Shown here in pieces: positions 24,459 to 34,241 of a stretch of 64,000 nt of DNA. This DNA is from Vreelandella neptunia (GTDB taxonomy: Bacteria; Pseudomonadota; Gammaproteobacteria; Pseudomonadales; Halomonadaceae): contig NZ_JAKVTW010000002.1 in the NCBI RefSeq assembly GCF_022489065.1, forward strand, positions 310,001-374,000. The letters are read 5' to 3'. Made by a program: the position numbers and the translations under genes. The first letter of the stretch is position 1. The number at the start of each line of letters is the position of its first letter. Below the pieces are notes generated by a model. The model searched no databases, was not told the DNA's origin, and saw only the letters and a program-made list of their open reading frames with translations.

Positions 24459-25922
24459 GTGCTGCCATTCGAACATCTCTATTCCACCTTACCTGAACCC
24501 CTCTGGGTCGCCACTAAAGCAACGCCCGTCGCTAGCCCAACGCTGATCGCGTTCAACGCGCCGCTTGCCCATGAGCTGGGTGCTCAAGAGATACCTGATC
24601 CCGCCACGCTCGCCGAGTGGTTTAGCGGCAACCAGCCCATGCCGGATGCCAAGCCGGGCGCATTAGGTTACGCAGGCCACCAGTTCGGCAACTTTGTGCC
24701 GCAGCTGGGCGATGGCCGTGCGCTGCTGCTGGGCGAAGTAATCGACCAGAACGGAGTGCGCCGTGATGTGCAGCTAAAAGGCAGCGGCCGCACGCCGTTT
24801 TCCCGCGGTGGCGATGGTCGTTCACCGCTAGGCCCGGTGCTGCGTGAGTATCTGGTGAGTGAGTTCATGGCGGCGATGGGCATTCCTACCACCCGAGCCC
24901 TTGCGGCCGTCACCAGCGGCGAGCGAGTGATACGGCAAATGGCCGAGCCCGGCGCCGTCTTTACCCGCGTGGCGAGCAGCCATATTCGCGTGGGCACCTT
25001 TCAGTTTACCGCTGCTCAGCGAGATGAAGTCTTGCTCAAAGCCCTGGCGGATCATGTGATTGCGCGCCATTACCCGGAAGCCGCCAACGCGGAAGAACCC
25101 TATCTGGCGCTGCTGGAAGCGGTGGTCGCCCGCCAGGCCGTGTTGATTGCCCGCTGGATGAGCGTGGGCTTTATCCATGGTGTGATGAATACCGATAACT
25201 GCAGCATTGCCGGTGAAACCATTGATTACGGCCCCTGTGCCTTTATGGAGCAGTTCGATCCGCAGAAGGTTTTCAGCTCCATCGACCAAGGCCGCCGCTA
25301 CGCCTTTGCCAACCAGCCAGCGATTGCCCAGTGGAATCTTGCCCGCTTTGCCGAAACGCTGCTGCCGCTGATGCGTGAAGAGGGCGAGGCAGTTGTGGAG
25401 CAAGCCACCAGCGCCATTCGCCGCTTCGATACGCTGTTCAGCGCCGAGCAACTCCGCCTGAATGCCGATAAACTCGGTTTAGCGGCGGAAAGCCCCCAAG
25501 CCGAAGCGCTAATGGAAGGCCTAGAAAGCCAGATGCACCAGGGGCGGATGGATATGACCGCGACCTTTGATGCGCTCACGCAATACGCTTCCTCTCCAAG
25601 TGATGAGCACCGCGAGGCGCTGCTGGCGCTAACGGCTCAACCGAATGAGCTAACCGCGTGGCTGGATACTTGGCAGGCCGTGCAGGTAGCCAGTCAGGAT
25701 CGCGAACGTTTTGCCGCCATGCGTCGCGCCAACCCGGTGATTATTCCCCGCAACCACCGGGTACAGGAAGTCATTGATGCCGCTTACGACGGTGATTTTG
25801 TGCCTTTTCATACGCTGTTAGCGGTCGTCACCCAGCCATTCGATGACTCCGTGGAAGCGCGCCGTTTAGCGGCGCCCGCCACGGATAATGAGCAAGTGCT
25901 AAGGACATTCTGCGGCACCTGA
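24459..25922 (+). CDS. selO: SelO family protein adenylyltransferase (YdiU/UPF0061)
   Basis: This is a pseudokinase-fold protein that transfers AMP from ATP to Ser/Thr/Tyr of target proteins and is tied to redox stress. Hallmarks are LGYAGHQFGNFVPQLGDGRALLLGE, QLKGSGRTPFSRGGDGRSPLGPVLREYLVSE, HGVMNTDNCSIAGETIDYGPCAFM and the C-terminal NPVIIPRNHRVQEVIDAAY. The chosen start is a GTG after CGGAG (487 residues); a TTG 24 bases upstream has weaker support. It lies just before dinB but dinB has its own SOS box. Confidence 0.93.
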   Translation: MLPFEHLYSTLPEPLWVATKATPVASPTLIAFNAPLAHELGAQEIPDPATLAEWFSGNQPMPDAKPGALGYAGHQFGNFVPQLGDGRALLLGEVIDQNGVRRDVQLKGSGRTPFSRGGDGRSPLGPVLREYLVSEFMAAMGIPTTRALAAVTSGERVIRQMAEPGAVFTRVASSHIRVGTFQFTAAQRDEVLLKALADHVIARHYPEAANAEEPYLALLEAVVARQAVLIARWMSVGFIHGVMNTDNCSIAGETIDYGPCAFMEQFDPQKVFSSIDQGRRYAFANQPAIAQWNLARFAETLLPLMREEGEAVVEQATSAIRRFDTLFSAEQLRLNADKLGLAAESPQAEALMEGLESQMHQGRMDMTATFDALTQYASSPSDEHREALLALTAQPNELTAWLDTWQAVQVASQDRERFAAMRRANPVIIPRNHRVQEVIDAAYDGDFVPFHTLLAVVTQPFDDSVEARRLAAPATDNEQVLRTFCGT

Positions 25923-25934
25923 TGCTGTGATAAA

Positions 25935-25950
25935 CTGTGGTTTTTTACAG
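25935..25950. promoter_or_regulatory. LexA (SOS) box of dinB
   Basis: CTGTGGTTTTTTACAG matches the CTG-N10-CAG consensus of gammaproteobacterial LexA and ends 15 bases before the dinB start codon. It implies repression by LexA and induction after DNA damage. Confidence 0.82.
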
Positions 25951-25965
25951 TTAGAAGGGTAGCCG

Positions 25966-27012
25966 GTGCGCAAAATTATTCACTGCGACTGTGACTGCTT
26001 TTATGCAGCAGTGGAAATGCGCGATAACCCCGCGCTGCGGGATATCCCGATTGCGATTGGCGGCAGCGTCGAGCAGCGCGGAGTGGTGGCCACCTGCAAC
26101 TATCCCGCCCGCGAGTTTGGTATTCATTCGGCGATGCCCATGGGCCAAGCGCTCAAGCGCTGCCCGCATCTCACCGTGATTCGCGGCGATATGGCCAAAT
26201 ACAAAGAGGTCGCCCGCCAAGTCTTCGCCATTTATCGCGATGTGACTGAGCTGATCGAACCGCTCTCCCTGGATGAGGCGTTTCTGGATGTCTCGGAGGT
26301 CACCCAGCATCACGGCAGCGCGACGCTGATGGCCGAAGCGATCCGCGAACGGGTCAGCCGCGAAGTGGGGATCACCGTTTCAGCGGGCGTAGCGCCCAAC
26401 AAGTTTCTGGCCAAAATTGCCAGCGACTGGAACAAACCCGACGGTCTGTGTGTGATTACGCCGGATAAGGTCGATAGCTTCGTACAACAGCTGCCGGTGA
26501 AGAAAATCCACGGCGTTGGCCCGCGCACGGCGGAGAAGTTAGCGGGGCTGGATATTCATACCTGTGCTGACCTGCGTACCCGTTCGCTAACCGACCTGGT
26601 CGAGCACTTTGGCCGCTTTGGGCGGCGGCTGCATGAGCTAAGCTGGGGGCGGGACGAGCGCCCGGTGAAGACTCACCGTGAGCGCAAATCGGTCAGCACC
26701 GAGCAGACCTACGCCCAGGATTTACCCAACCTCGATGCCTGCCACCGAGAACTACCTGCACTGATTGAAGATCTGGAGCGTCGCTATGCGCGTCTAGACC
26801 CTCCACTGGCGGTGCGCGGGCTGATCGTAAAAGTAAAATTTAACGACTTTACTCAAACCACCGTCGAACACGCTGACCCAGCGCCCAATCTTGCTCAGTT
26901 TGAAACCTTGCTCAATATCGGCTGGTCCCGTGGCGAGCGCCCCGTGCGCCTGCTTGGTGTGGGGTATCGGCTGGCGGAAAACACGCAGGAACACCAACTG
27001 CCGCTGTTTTAA
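25966..27012 (+). CDS. dinB: DNA polymerase IV
   Basis: This 348-residue Y-family translesion polymerase has IIHCDCDCFYAAVEMRD (metal-binding Asp), the VVATCNYPAREFGIHSAMPM finger segment, SLDEAFLDVS (catalytic Asp103/Glu104), ISAGVAPNKFLAKIAS and the helix-hairpin-helix IHGVGPRTAEKLAGL. It ends in QLPLF, a typical beta-clamp binding peptide at the extreme C-terminus. The start is a GTG. The LexA box immediately upstream shows SOS control. It bypasses damaged bases with low fidelity. Confidence 0.96.
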   Translation: MRKIIHCDCDCFYAAVEMRDNPALRDIPIAIGGSVEQRGVVATCNYPAREFGIHSAMPMGQALKRCPHLTVIRGDMAKYKEVARQVFAIYRDVTELIEPLSLDEAFLDVSEVTQHHGSATLMAEAIRERVSREVGITVSAGVAPNKFLAKIASDWNKPDGLCVITPDKVDSFVQQLPVKKIHGVGPRTAEKLAGLDIHTCADLRTRSLTDLVEHFGRFGRRLHELSWGRDERPVKTHRERKSVSTEQTYAQDLPNLDACHRELPALIEDLERRYARLDPPLAVRGLIVKVKFNDFTQTTVEHADPAPNLAQFETLLNIGWSRGERPVRLLGVGYRLAENTQEHQLPLF

Positions 27013-27122
27013 TTAGCCTGTTAACCCTTTGCCCGATTGACCCCGTGGCAGGGGCGCGCTAAAACAGACGTATGATAGTTTGAGTTGTTCATTTTTCCGT
27101 TTGGTCACCCACGAGCTCCGCC

Positions 27123-27950
27123 ATGTCTGCTGATGCCGCTTCACGCCCCCGTTTAGTGTTTGCCCACGCCAATGGTTTTCCAGGGTTAAGCTACCGCAGC
27201 CTGCTGAACCCGCTGGCAGAGATGTTTGATCTCCACCCGCTGGATCGTCTTGGCCATCACCCTGATTATCCGGTGAATCATAACTGGGGCAACCTGGTGG
27301 ATGAGCTGCTGAGCTACCTGCCGCGGAGTGATAAACCGCTGCTGGGCGTGGGGCATTCGTTGGGCGGCACTTTGATGGCCATGGCCGCCGACAAGCAGCC
27401 CGAGCGTTTTTGTGGAGTGATCATGCTCGACCCACCGCTAATGCTGGGGTCGGATGCCTGGGCGATGAAAGCGGCCAAGCGGTTTGGCTTTATTGACCGA
27501 ATTACACCTGCCGGTAAAACCCTGGGGCGTCGAAGTGTATGGCCCAGCCGTGAGGTAATGGCGAGTTCACTGGGACGTCGGGGACTTTTTAAGCGCTTTA
27601 CCCCCCAAGCACTCAACGACTACATTGAAGCAGGGACGCGCTTGTTAGACGACGGCAGCGCTGAGCTGACCTTTGATCCTAGCATTGAGGTGGAGATTTT
27701 CCGCCATCTGCCGGATCACCTTTCGCGCTTGCCGCAGCGGCTTGGCGTGCCGCTAGAGCTGGTGGCGGGTAACGAATCGCACCTGCTGACGGCGTCGCGC
27801 ATCAAACGCTTGCGGCGAAAGGGGTTATCGGTGAGCGAGGTTCCTGGAACGCACATGTTCCCAATGGAGCACCCGGATGAGACGCGTGCCGCCATTTTGA
27901 CTGCCTGGCAGCGTATCGCCAACGCCAGTCACTCTTCTCACACAGCGTAA
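27123..27950 (+). CDS. Alpha/beta hydrolase
   Basis: This 275-residue alpha/beta-hydrolase has an N-terminal FAHANGFPGLSYRSLLNPL oxyanion region, the nucleophile elbow LLGVGHSLGGTLMAM (Ser in GHSLGG), an Asp region MLDPPLMLGSDAW, and a late His in PGTHMFPMEHPDE. The substrate is unknown. No signal peptide is seen. It lies 9 bases upstream of the thiamine-binding-like gene with a shared terminator, so they may form an operon. Confidence 0.85.
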   Translation: MSADAASRPRLVFAHANGFPGLSYRSLLNPLAEMFDLHPLDRLGHHPDYPVNHNWGNLVDELLSYLPRSDKPLLGVGHSLGGTLMAMAADKQPERFCGVIMLDPPLMLGSDAWAMKAAKRFGFIDRITPAGKTLGRRSVWPSREVMASSLGRRGLFKRFTPQALNDYIEAGTRLLDDGSAELTFDPSIEVEIFRHLPDHLSRLPQRLGVPLELVAGNESHLLTASRIKRLRRKGLSVSEVPGTHMFPMEHPDETRAAILTAWQRIANASHSSHTA

Positions 27951-27959
27951 GGAGGCGTT

Positions 27960-28208
27960 ATGTACCTTTCCGTACAGCTTAGCTATTACCCGCTGGCCGA
28001 TGACTTTAAGCCGGTGGTCAAAGAGGTAGTGAAACGCTTGGAAGCGACAGGATTAGAAGTACATCCGAACCGCATGAGTACCCAGGTGTTTGGCGAGTTC
28101 GATGAGGTAATGGCAGCATTAAGTGATGTGATGAAGTGGTCGTTTGAGACCCATGGTAAAGCGGTATTTACGGCGAATTTTATTGAAGGCGACCGACGGC
28201 CTCGTTAA
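27960..28208 (+). CDS. YkoF-like thiamine/HMP-binding domain protein
   Basis: This 82-residue ferredoxin-like fold protein resembles a single YkoF/MTH1187-type domain: MYLSVQLSYYPLADDFKPVVKEVVKRLEATGLEV, then STQVFGEFDEVMAALSDVM. YkoF binds thiamine or hydroxymethylpyrimidine; ligand binding here is unproven. A GGAGG ribosome binding site precedes the ATG. It follows the hydrolase gene closely and ends at a strong terminator. Confidence 0.72.
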   Translation: MYLSVQLSYYPLADDFKPVVKEVVKRLEATGLEVHPNRMSTQVFGEFDEVMAALSDVMKWSFETHGKAVFTANFIEGDRRPR

Positions 28209-28212
28209 ACCA

Positions 28213-28238
28213 AAACGCCGCCCGATTGGGCGGCGTTT
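28213..28238. terminator. Rho-independent terminator, probably bidirectional
   Basis: AAACGCCGCCC and GGGCGGCGTTT form an 11-base stem with a GATT loop between the YkoF-like gene (+) and the aminotransferase gene (-). A-rich and T-rich flanks suit both strands. Confidence 0.85.
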
Positions 28239-28257
28239 GTTTGGGCATTGATAATAC

Positions 28258-29535
28258 TTAGGTTAATGATTCCAAGCAGGACTCAATAATATCCAAGCCT
28301 TCGTTGAGCACATCGTCTTGAATAGTGACGGGCATCAGGAAGCGGATGGTGTTGCCGTACATACCGCATGACAGCAGGATTAAGCCCTCTTCACGAGCTT
28401 TCTTGCACAGTGCGGCAGCCAGTTCTGGGTTAGGCGTGTGGTCAGCTTTGTTCGAGACCAGCTCAAACGCTGCCATCGAGCCCATGTTGCGCACGTGATC
28501 GATGCAATCAAATTTGCCCGCCCATTCGTTGAAGCGCTTGGCTAGCTTGTCGCCCAGCGCTTGGCTCTTCTCAAGAATGTTCTCTTCTTCAAACACTTCC
28601 ATCACGGCCAGCGCTGCGGCACAGGCGGTGGGGCTACCGGTATAGGTGCCGCCCAGCGAGTTAGGGCCTGATGCATCCATGACCTTGTCGGTACCAACAA
28701 TCGCGGAGATAGGCATGCCGTCGGCCATACTCTTGGCCATGGTCATGATGTCCGGCTCAACGCCGCTGTGTTCGATGGCAAACATTTTGCCGGTACGGCC
28801 AAAGCCTGACTGCACTTCGTCGATGATCATTAGGATGCCGTGCTCATCGCAGATCTCACGGATCTTGGTCAGGAAGCTGGTAGAGGCTGGGTAGAAACCG
28901 CCTTCACCCAGCACCGGCTCAAGCACGATGGCTGCGGTATCTTTGGGGTTGGCATCGGTTTTCAGCGTCATCTTCAGGCCGCGAATGGCTTCATCTTCGC
29001 TAACGCCGTGGTAGGGCACTGGGTAAGGCGCGCGGAAGACGGTGCCCGGCATCGGACCGAAGTCGCTTTGGTAAGGCGCTACCTTGCCATTCATGGCCAT
29101 GGTGAAGAAGGTACGGCCATGGTAGCCGCCGTCAAAACAGATAACGTTGGAACGGCCGGTAGCAGCGCGGGCGATCTTGACTGCGTTTTCCAGCGCTTCG
29201 GCGCCAGAGTTGGCAAGCATAACCTTGGCGTGGCCACGAACCGGAACGATCTGGCTGAGCTTTTCAGCGACTTTTACGTAGCCTTCATAGGGCATGACCG
29301 TTTGGCAGGTATGCATCAGCTTATCGAGCTGGGCTTTAACTGCCGCAACCACTTTAGGATGACGGTGACCCACGTTAAGTACGCCAATGCCGCCTGCGAA
29401 GTCGATAAAGCGATTGCCGTCAACGTCCCAGATTTCAGCATTTTCAGCGCGGTCGGCGAATGCCGTCGCGGGGCTAGCAGCGCCAGCAGCGACGTATTTG
29501 TGTTTCAACTCGTTCAGTTCTGCATTGCTGCTCAT
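28258..29535 (-). CDS. gabT: GabT-type 4-aminobutyrate/5-aminovalerate aminotransferase
   Basis: This 425-residue class III PLP aminotransferase converts a terminal amine of GABA (or 5-aminovalerate) to a semialdehyde with 2-oxoglutarate as acceptor. Lys268 in TMAKSMADGMP is the PLP Schiff-base residue and Asp239 in IIDEVQSGFGRTGK contacts the pyridine nitrogen; MLANSGAEALENAVKIAR and GGYHGRTFFTMAMNG are standard PLP-site segments. No succinate-semialdehyde dehydrogenase adjoins it here. The glutarate genes a few kilobases away make a DavT-like role in lysine catabolism a reasonable alternative. Confidence 0.88.
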   Translation of the reverse strand: MSSNAELNELKHKYVAAGAASPATAFADRAENAEIWDVDGNRFIDFAGGIGVLNVGHRHPKVVAAVKAQLDKLMHTCQTVMPYEGYVKVAEKLSQIVPVRGHAKVMLANSGAEALENAVKIARAATGRSNVICFDGGYHGRTFFTMAMNGKVAPYQSDFGPMPGTVFRAPYPVPYHGVSEDEAIRGLKMTLKTDANPKDTAAIVLEPVLGEGGFYPASTSFLTKIREICDEHGILMIIDEVQSGFGRTGKMFAIEHSGVEPDIMTMAKSMADGMPISAIVGTDKVMDASGPNSLGGTYTGSPTACAAALAVMEVFEEENILEKSQALGDKLAKRFNEWAGKFDCIDHVRNMGSMAAFELVSNKADHTPNPELAAALCKKAREEGLILLSCGMYGNTIRFLMPVTIQDDVLNEGLDIIESCLESLT

Positions 29536-29591
29536 GGCTTACTTCCTATTGATGAGGGATGATCTTTCAGCATAGTGCTTAATAGCGTTAC

Positions 29592-30530
29592 TTACATGGG
29601 TGACGATGCAATGACAACACGATTACGCCCCGCCTGTTTAGCTTGATACATAGCTTTGTCGGCGCGATCAAGTAGCCGCGTGCCGGAAGCTTCAACGTAG
29701 CAGGCAACTCCCGATGAGAGCGTCACCGTTAATTGATGCTCGGTAAAGGGATTCTGCGCCATGGCTTCGCGCACGCGCTCCATTGCCAGGTGGGCTTCTT
29801 CAGCGTTCACGCCCGGCATAATGATCAGAAACTCTTCCCCGCCTAGGCGGATGTGCAAATCGGTGTCTCGCAGTGCCTTGCTCACTAACGCGGTGGTTTG
29901 TTGCAGCACTGTATCACCCGTGCTGTGGCCATAGGTGTCATTAATCGCTTTGAAATCATCCAGGTCGTAAATTGCGATGCTAAAGGTGCTGCCGTATCGT
30001 TCGCAGCGTTTAATCTCTTCATCCAAGCGCTGCAAACCCGCACGGCGATTATACAATTCAGTGAGTTCATCGTGATGGGCAAGATGGTCCAGGCGTTCAT
30101 TGGCCTGCTTTAAGCGCACTTCCAGCTGCTTGCGCTGGGTGATGTCGATAATAAAAGTGACTTTTCGCGACTGACCATCTTCGCCTTCAATACGTGCCGC
30201 CTCGGCAATAATGGTGTGAACGTCACCGAGTTTCGTCAGTACATCCCACTCCTGGCGCTGCTCGAACGATTCGCTGCCCTGCATAAAGTCATCGTGCAAA
30301 GCAGACTGCCGAGCACGGTAGGCTTCGGGCACGACCATCGTAAAGTGCTGGCCGAGTATTTCCTCTTCACGATAGCCATAAAACTCACAGTAGGCAGGAT
30401 TGACCATCTCAAAATAGCCGGAAGGATTGGTGATACAGATGCCAATGGGGGCCGCTTTAATGACATTTTCGGTATTGCGTTTCGAACGGTTAAAAAGCTG
30501 ATAAAGCTGATCGGGACTAACCTCTTTCAT
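29592..30530 (-). CDS. PAS-GGDEF diguanylate cyclase
   Basis: This 312-residue protein has a PAS domain (about residues 18-132: PIGICITNPSGYFEMVNPAYCEFYGY) and a GGDEF domain (about 150-312). The active-site motif is GGEEF at 230-234, and an RxxD inhibitory site (RDTD, 221-224) lies five residues upstream, so cyclic di-GMP synthesis with product feedback is expected. There is no membrane segment. Its start overlaps the end of the EAL gene by 14 bases, so synthesis and breakdown enzymes are co-expressed. Confidence 0.92.
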   Translation of the reverse strand: MKEVSPDQLYQLFNRSKRNTENVIKAAPIGICITNPSGYFEMVNPAYCEFYGYREEEILGQHFTMVVPEAYRARQSALHDDFMQGSESFEQRQEWDVLTKLGDVHTIIAEAARIEGEDGQSRKVTFIIDITQRKQLEVRLKQANERLDHLAHHDELTELYNRRAGLQRLDEEIKRCERYGSTFSIAIYDLDDFKAINDTYGHSTGDTVLQQTTALVSKALRDTDLHIRLGGEEFLIIMPGVNAEEAHLAMERVREAMAQNPFTEHQLTVTLSSGVACYVEASGTRLLDRADKAMYQAKQAGRNRVVIASSPM

Positions 30531-31326
30531 TCACTGCTCCTAATCCACTATTCGCTTCCCTTTTTAACCCGGCGAGTAGAGAAGAAATATCATCGCCTAA
30601 CGAATTGATGGCCGGTTTTGCAAAGTAAAAACCCTGCTGACGAACAATGCCCGCGCGTGCTAGCCAGAGCGCTTCTGCTCGGGTTTCTACGCCTTCTGCA
30701 ATCAGTACCATATCGAGCTCTTGGGCGAGAGAAATAATGGCGTTTAGTAGCGCTTGGCGGCGAGCGTCGCTATCGCAGTGCATGACCAATTCTCGGTCGA
30801 TTTTAAGCTTGTCAGGGGTTAGGTCGGTTAGCAAATCTAAATTGGCGTACCCATTACCAAAGTCATCCAGCGCCGTTTTAAAGCCCATGGAGCGATATGC
30901 ATCGATAATATTGCAGAGGTGCTGGCGATCGCGGACACGTTCGGTTTCAGTAATTTCAAATATAAGCCGATGGGCGGGCCAGCCCACACGCTTGGAGACT
31001 TCAAGCGTTGCCCGAATACAGGCTTCAGGTTCGTAGACGGCGTTGGGTAAGAAGTTAATCGAGAGGTCAGTTTGCATACCCAGTGCACTGGCCATTTCAA
31101 TCGCTTTTACACGGCAGGCTTGGTCAAAACGGTAAAGTAAATCATCCGTGACTTTCGTCAGCACGCTCCACGCAGACTCTCCTTGCATACCGCGCACCAA
31201 CGCTTCATAAGTGACGATTTTAGCCAGTGATAGATCCACAATCGGCTGAAAAGCCATGGTGAATTCAAAAGGCAGTTCGCCTTCACAGCGGTTACAGCTG
31301 CCGTTAACGCGTGCGCACTGGCTCAT
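30517..31326 (-). CDS. EAL domain cyclic di-GMP phosphodiesterase
   Basis: This 269-residue protein has an EAL domain with the motifs kept: YEALVRG (Glu41), DLSINFLP, FEITETE, ALDDFGNGYANLDLL, LKIDRELV, IAEGVET and QGFYFAKP. Hydrolysis of cyclic di-GMP is therefore likely. The short N-terminus carries three Cys (CARVNGSCNRC), which could bind metal or sense redox. It is first of a two-gene operon with the PAS-GGDEF protein. Confidence 0.92.
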   Translation of the reverse strand: MSQCARVNGSCNRCEGELPFEFTMAFQPIVDLSLAKIVTYEALVRGMQGESAWSVLTKVTDDLLYRFDQACRVKAIEMASALGMQTDLSINFLPNAVYEPEACIRATLEVSKRVGWPAHRLIFEITETERVRDRQHLCNIIDAYRSMGFKTALDDFGNGYANLDLLTDLTPDKLKIDRELVMHCDSDARRQALLNAIISLAQELDMVLIAEGVETRAEALWLARAGIVRQQGFYFAKPAINSLGDDISSLLAGLKREANSGLGAVNERG

Positions 31327-31514
31327 TGCTGCTCCTGATGGTGTCGGTAGAGGCGGGTGCCACTAAAGCTTTCAGTAAAAGATGTTTCTATACGCTACAC
31401 CTAAGCACTTTGCGATGCTTAGTTTAAATCTTAACGCGGTAGTCGTACAGGTTTTGTATAGTATTTTTGATGAGGGTACCTCAACCTCTGTGACGTTGAA
31501 CAGTTCGCATAGGC

Positions 31515-31541
31515 ATAAAAAAAGCGCCTGGGAAGGCGCCA
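31515..31541 (-). terminator. Rho-independent terminator of the CoA-transferase transcript
   Basis: On the minus strand GGCGCC-TTCCCA-GGCGCT is followed by seven T. It begins about 30 bases after the CoA-transferase stop codon. Confidence 0.85.
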
Positions 31542-31572
31542 AAGAGGGGAAATGGGTATAACCAAAACGCGG

Positions 31573-32802
31573 CTAGATAATGCCCGCTTCGCGAAGCGCC
31601 GTGCGCTGTTCAGGCGTAATGCCCAGCTCTTCCAAGACGCTTTCCGTATGTTGTCCCAAGTGGGGCGGCGCAGTTGAAGCACTCATCTGTGCGCCGTTAA
31701 ACCGAATGGGATTGGCCACGAGATCGACGTGCCCCGCTTGGTCATGAGGCAAGGTCTGCTTGAGCCCTCGGGCTTTTACATGGGGGTCATCGAATACCCG
31801 ATCTAGCGTATTGATCGGGCCACAGGGAACACCCACGGCTTCAAAGGCCGCCAGCCAGTGATCAGTGCTGCGCTGGGCCAAGGCCGCTTCCAACTGCGGT
31901 ACGAGTAGCGCGCGGTTGTTTACCCTGGCACCGTTGGTGGCGAAGCGGGGGTCTTCAGCCAAGGTCGGTAGCGAAAGCACGGTGCAAAAACGCTTGAACT
32001 GCTCGTCGTTGCCCACGGCCATGATCATGTGACCATCCTGGGTGGCAAACGCCTGGTAAGGCACGATATTAGGGTGAGCGTTACCCAACCGCTGGGGCAC
32101 ATTGCCCGAGGTTAGGTAGTTGAGCGCCTGATTGGCGAGCACGCCCACCTGCACATCCATTAAAGCCATATCAATATGGCAACCTTCACCGCTATCGCGG
32201 CGCTGATAAAGCGCTGCTAACACCGCATTGGCGGCATACAGGCCGGTAAAAATATCGGTAAACGCGACGCCACTTTTGACCGGGCCACCGCCAGGCTCAC
32301 TATCAGGCTTACCGGTTAGGCTCATGATCCCGCCCATGGCTTGAATCATAAAGTCATAGCCCGCTCGGTGCGCGTAAGGACTTTCCTGGCCAAACCCGGT
32401 AATTGAGCAGTAGATCAGCCCTGGGTTTAACGCTTTCAAACTGGCGTAATCCAGGCCGTAGCGTTTCAGGCCGCCGACCTTGAAGTTCTCTATCAGCACA
32501 TCGGACTGAGCGACTAACTGCTTAATCACCGCTTGGCCTTCGGGCTTGGCCATATCGACGGTCACCGAGCGTTTGCCGCGGTTAGCACATAGGTAATACG
32601 CCGACTCTTCGCTGCCCGCCAACCAAGGAGGGCCCCAATGGCGGGTATCGTCACCGCTACCAGGGCGCTCAACCTTAATTACATCCGCCCCCATATCCGC
32701 GAGCATCTGCCCACACCACGGTCCGGCCAGTACGCGTGAGATATCGAGTACTTTAATGCCGGCTAATGGTTTGGTTGGCTCACTCATAAGGGGCTTACTC
32801 AT
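31573..32802 (-). CDS. Class III (CaiB/BaiF) CoA-transferase, probable glutarate CoA-transferase
   Basis: This 409-residue family III CoA-transferase has GIKVLDISRVLAGPWCGQMLADMGADVIKVERPGSGDDTR at the N-terminus, where the catalytic Asp normally follows in the INFKVGG/MIQAMGG regions, and a C-terminal PHLGQHTESVLEELG. Such enzymes move CoA between acids. It follows gcdH on the same strand (52-base gap), and this pairing is known in glutarate catabolism, where the transferase makes glutaryl-CoA from succinyl-CoA. The start is the first of two nearby Met codons. Confidence 0.85.
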   Translation of the reverse strand: MSKPLMSEPTKPLAGIKVLDISRVLAGPWCGQMLADMGADVIKVERPGSGDDTRHWGPPWLAGSEESAYYLCANRGKRSVTVDMAKPEGQAVIKQLVAQSDVLIENFKVGGLKRYGLDYASLKALNPGLIYCSITGFGQESPYAHRAGYDFMIQAMGGIMSLTGKPDSEPGGGPVKSGVAFTDIFTGLYAANAVLAALYQRRDSGEGCHIDMALMDVQVGVLANQALNYLTSGNVPQRLGNAHPNIVPYQAFATQDGHMIMAVGNDEQFKRFCTVLSLPTLAEDPRFATNGARVNNRALLVPQLEAALAQRSTDHWLAAFEAVGVPCGPINTLDRVFDDPHVKARGLKQTLPHDQAGHVDLVANPIRFNGAQMSASTAPPHLGQHTESVLEELGITPEQRTALREAGII

Positions 32803-32854
32803 AAAGGTTTCTACCTTGGCTAATGGCGTTTAAAGGCGATTGATCAGCGGTCTA

Positions 32855-34033
32855 TCAAAAGAACGACTGAATGCCTGTCTGTGCGCGGCCAAGAATCAAC
32901 GCGTGCACATCGTGGGTGCCTTCGTAGGTATTCACCGACTCCAGGTTGACCATATGGCGAATCACGCCGTACTCATCGGAAACGCCGTTGCCGCCGTGCA
33001 TATCGCGGGACTGACGGGCGATATCCAACGCCTTGCCGCAGTTGTTGCGCTTGATCAGCGAGACCATTTCCGGCGCCCAGTTGCCGCTATCCATCAGGCG
33101 GCCTACTTGGAGGGCTGCCTGCAAGCCAAGAGTGATCTCGGTTTGCATGTCGGCGAGCTTTTTCTGGATCAACTGGTTGGCAGCCAGCGGGCGACCAAAC
33201 TGCTTGCGGTCTAAGGTGTATTGACGCGCCGCGTGCCAGCAGAATTCCGCCGTGCCCATAACGCCCCAGGCGATGCCGTAGCGTGCTTTGTTCAAGCAGC
33301 CAAACGGGCCTTTCAGGCCGCTGACGTTGGGCAGCAGGTTCTCTTCAGGAACGAAGGCATTGTCGAGGACGATCTCACCGGTAATCGATGCACGCAGCGA
33401 GACCTTGCCTTCGATTTTGGGCGTGGTGAAGCCTTCGGTGCCGCGCTCGACGATAAAGCCTTTGATCTGATTATCGTGGGCCGCTGATTTCGCCCAAACC
33501 ACGGCGATATCGGCAATCGGGCTGTTGGTAATCCACATTTTGGCGCCAGTCAGACGGTAGCCGCCGTCGACTTTTTCCGCACGGGTGATCATGCCACCCG
33601 GATCAGAGCCGTGATCGGGTTCGGTCAAACCGAAGCAGCCAATCATTTCGCCGCTGGCCAGCTTAGGCAGAAATTTCTGCTTCTGCTCTTCAGAGCCGTA
33701 AGTCTCGATGGGGTACATCACTAACGAGGACTGCACGCTCATGGCGGAACGGTAGCCAGAATCGACGCGCTCTACTTCGCGGGCAATCAGGCCGTAGGCG
33801 ACATGATTAACGCCTGCGCCGCCGTACTCGGGGGAAACGGTGGCGCCGAGCAGGCCAAGCTCACCCATTTCGCTCATGATCTCGCGGTCAAAGCGCTCTT
33901 CACGGAAAGCGGTCAGCACGCGGGGCTGAAGGTTTTCCTGGCAGTAATCATAGGCCGCGTCGCGAATCTGGCGCTCTTCATCGGTGAGCTGTTGCTCCAG
34001 TAGCAGCGGGTCGTCCCAGTTAAAATGTGTCAT
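32855..34033 (-). CDS. gcdH: Glutaryl-CoA dehydrogenase
   Basis: This 392-residue acyl-CoA dehydrogenase oxidatively decarboxylates glutaryl-CoA to crotonyl-CoA. The FAD/substrate segments [18 protein letters not shown] and [37 protein letters not shown], and the C-terminal [18 protein letters not shown] with the catalytic Glu (about residue 371) match the GCDH group rather than straight-chain dehydrogenases. It lies upstream of the CoA-transferase, probably in one transcript ending at the 31515 terminator. This is the lysine/tryptophan/glutarate degradation route. Confidence 0.93.
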   Translation of the reverse strand: MTHFNWDDPLLLEQQLTDEERQIRDAAYDYCQENLQPRVLTAFREERFDREIMSEMGELGLLGATVSPEYGGAGVNHVAYGLIAREVERVDSGYRSAMSVQSSLVMYPIETYGSEEQKQKFLPKLASGEMIGCFGLTEPDHGSDPGGMITRAEKVDGGYRLTGAKMWITNSPIADIAVVWAKSAAHDNQIKGFIVERGTEGFTTPKIEGKVSLRASITGEIVLDNAFVPEENLLPNVSGLKGPFGCLNKARYGIAWGVMGTAEFCWHAARQYTLDRKQFGRPLAANQLIQKKLADMQTEITLGLQAALQVGRLMDSGNWAPEMVSLIKRNNCGKALDIARQSRDMHGGNGVSDEYGVIRHMVNLESVNTYEGTHDVHALILGRAQTGIQSFF

Positions 34034-34241
34034 GGCGTGGATTCCTCGATTCGTTCTGTTGGCATTTTATGACGCCGACAGCAATGGATTGGTTGCAAAA
34101 CTGCATGCGTTCAATGTATCGCCGTTATTTTAAAATATCTACATTTTTTTAAAACGTAGAACCTGGCTTTGGAGTGGAGAGCTGTAACGCTGAGCTTGAA
34201 AAGAGCTTAACAAGAGCTCAAAAAATAACGTGAACAACAGC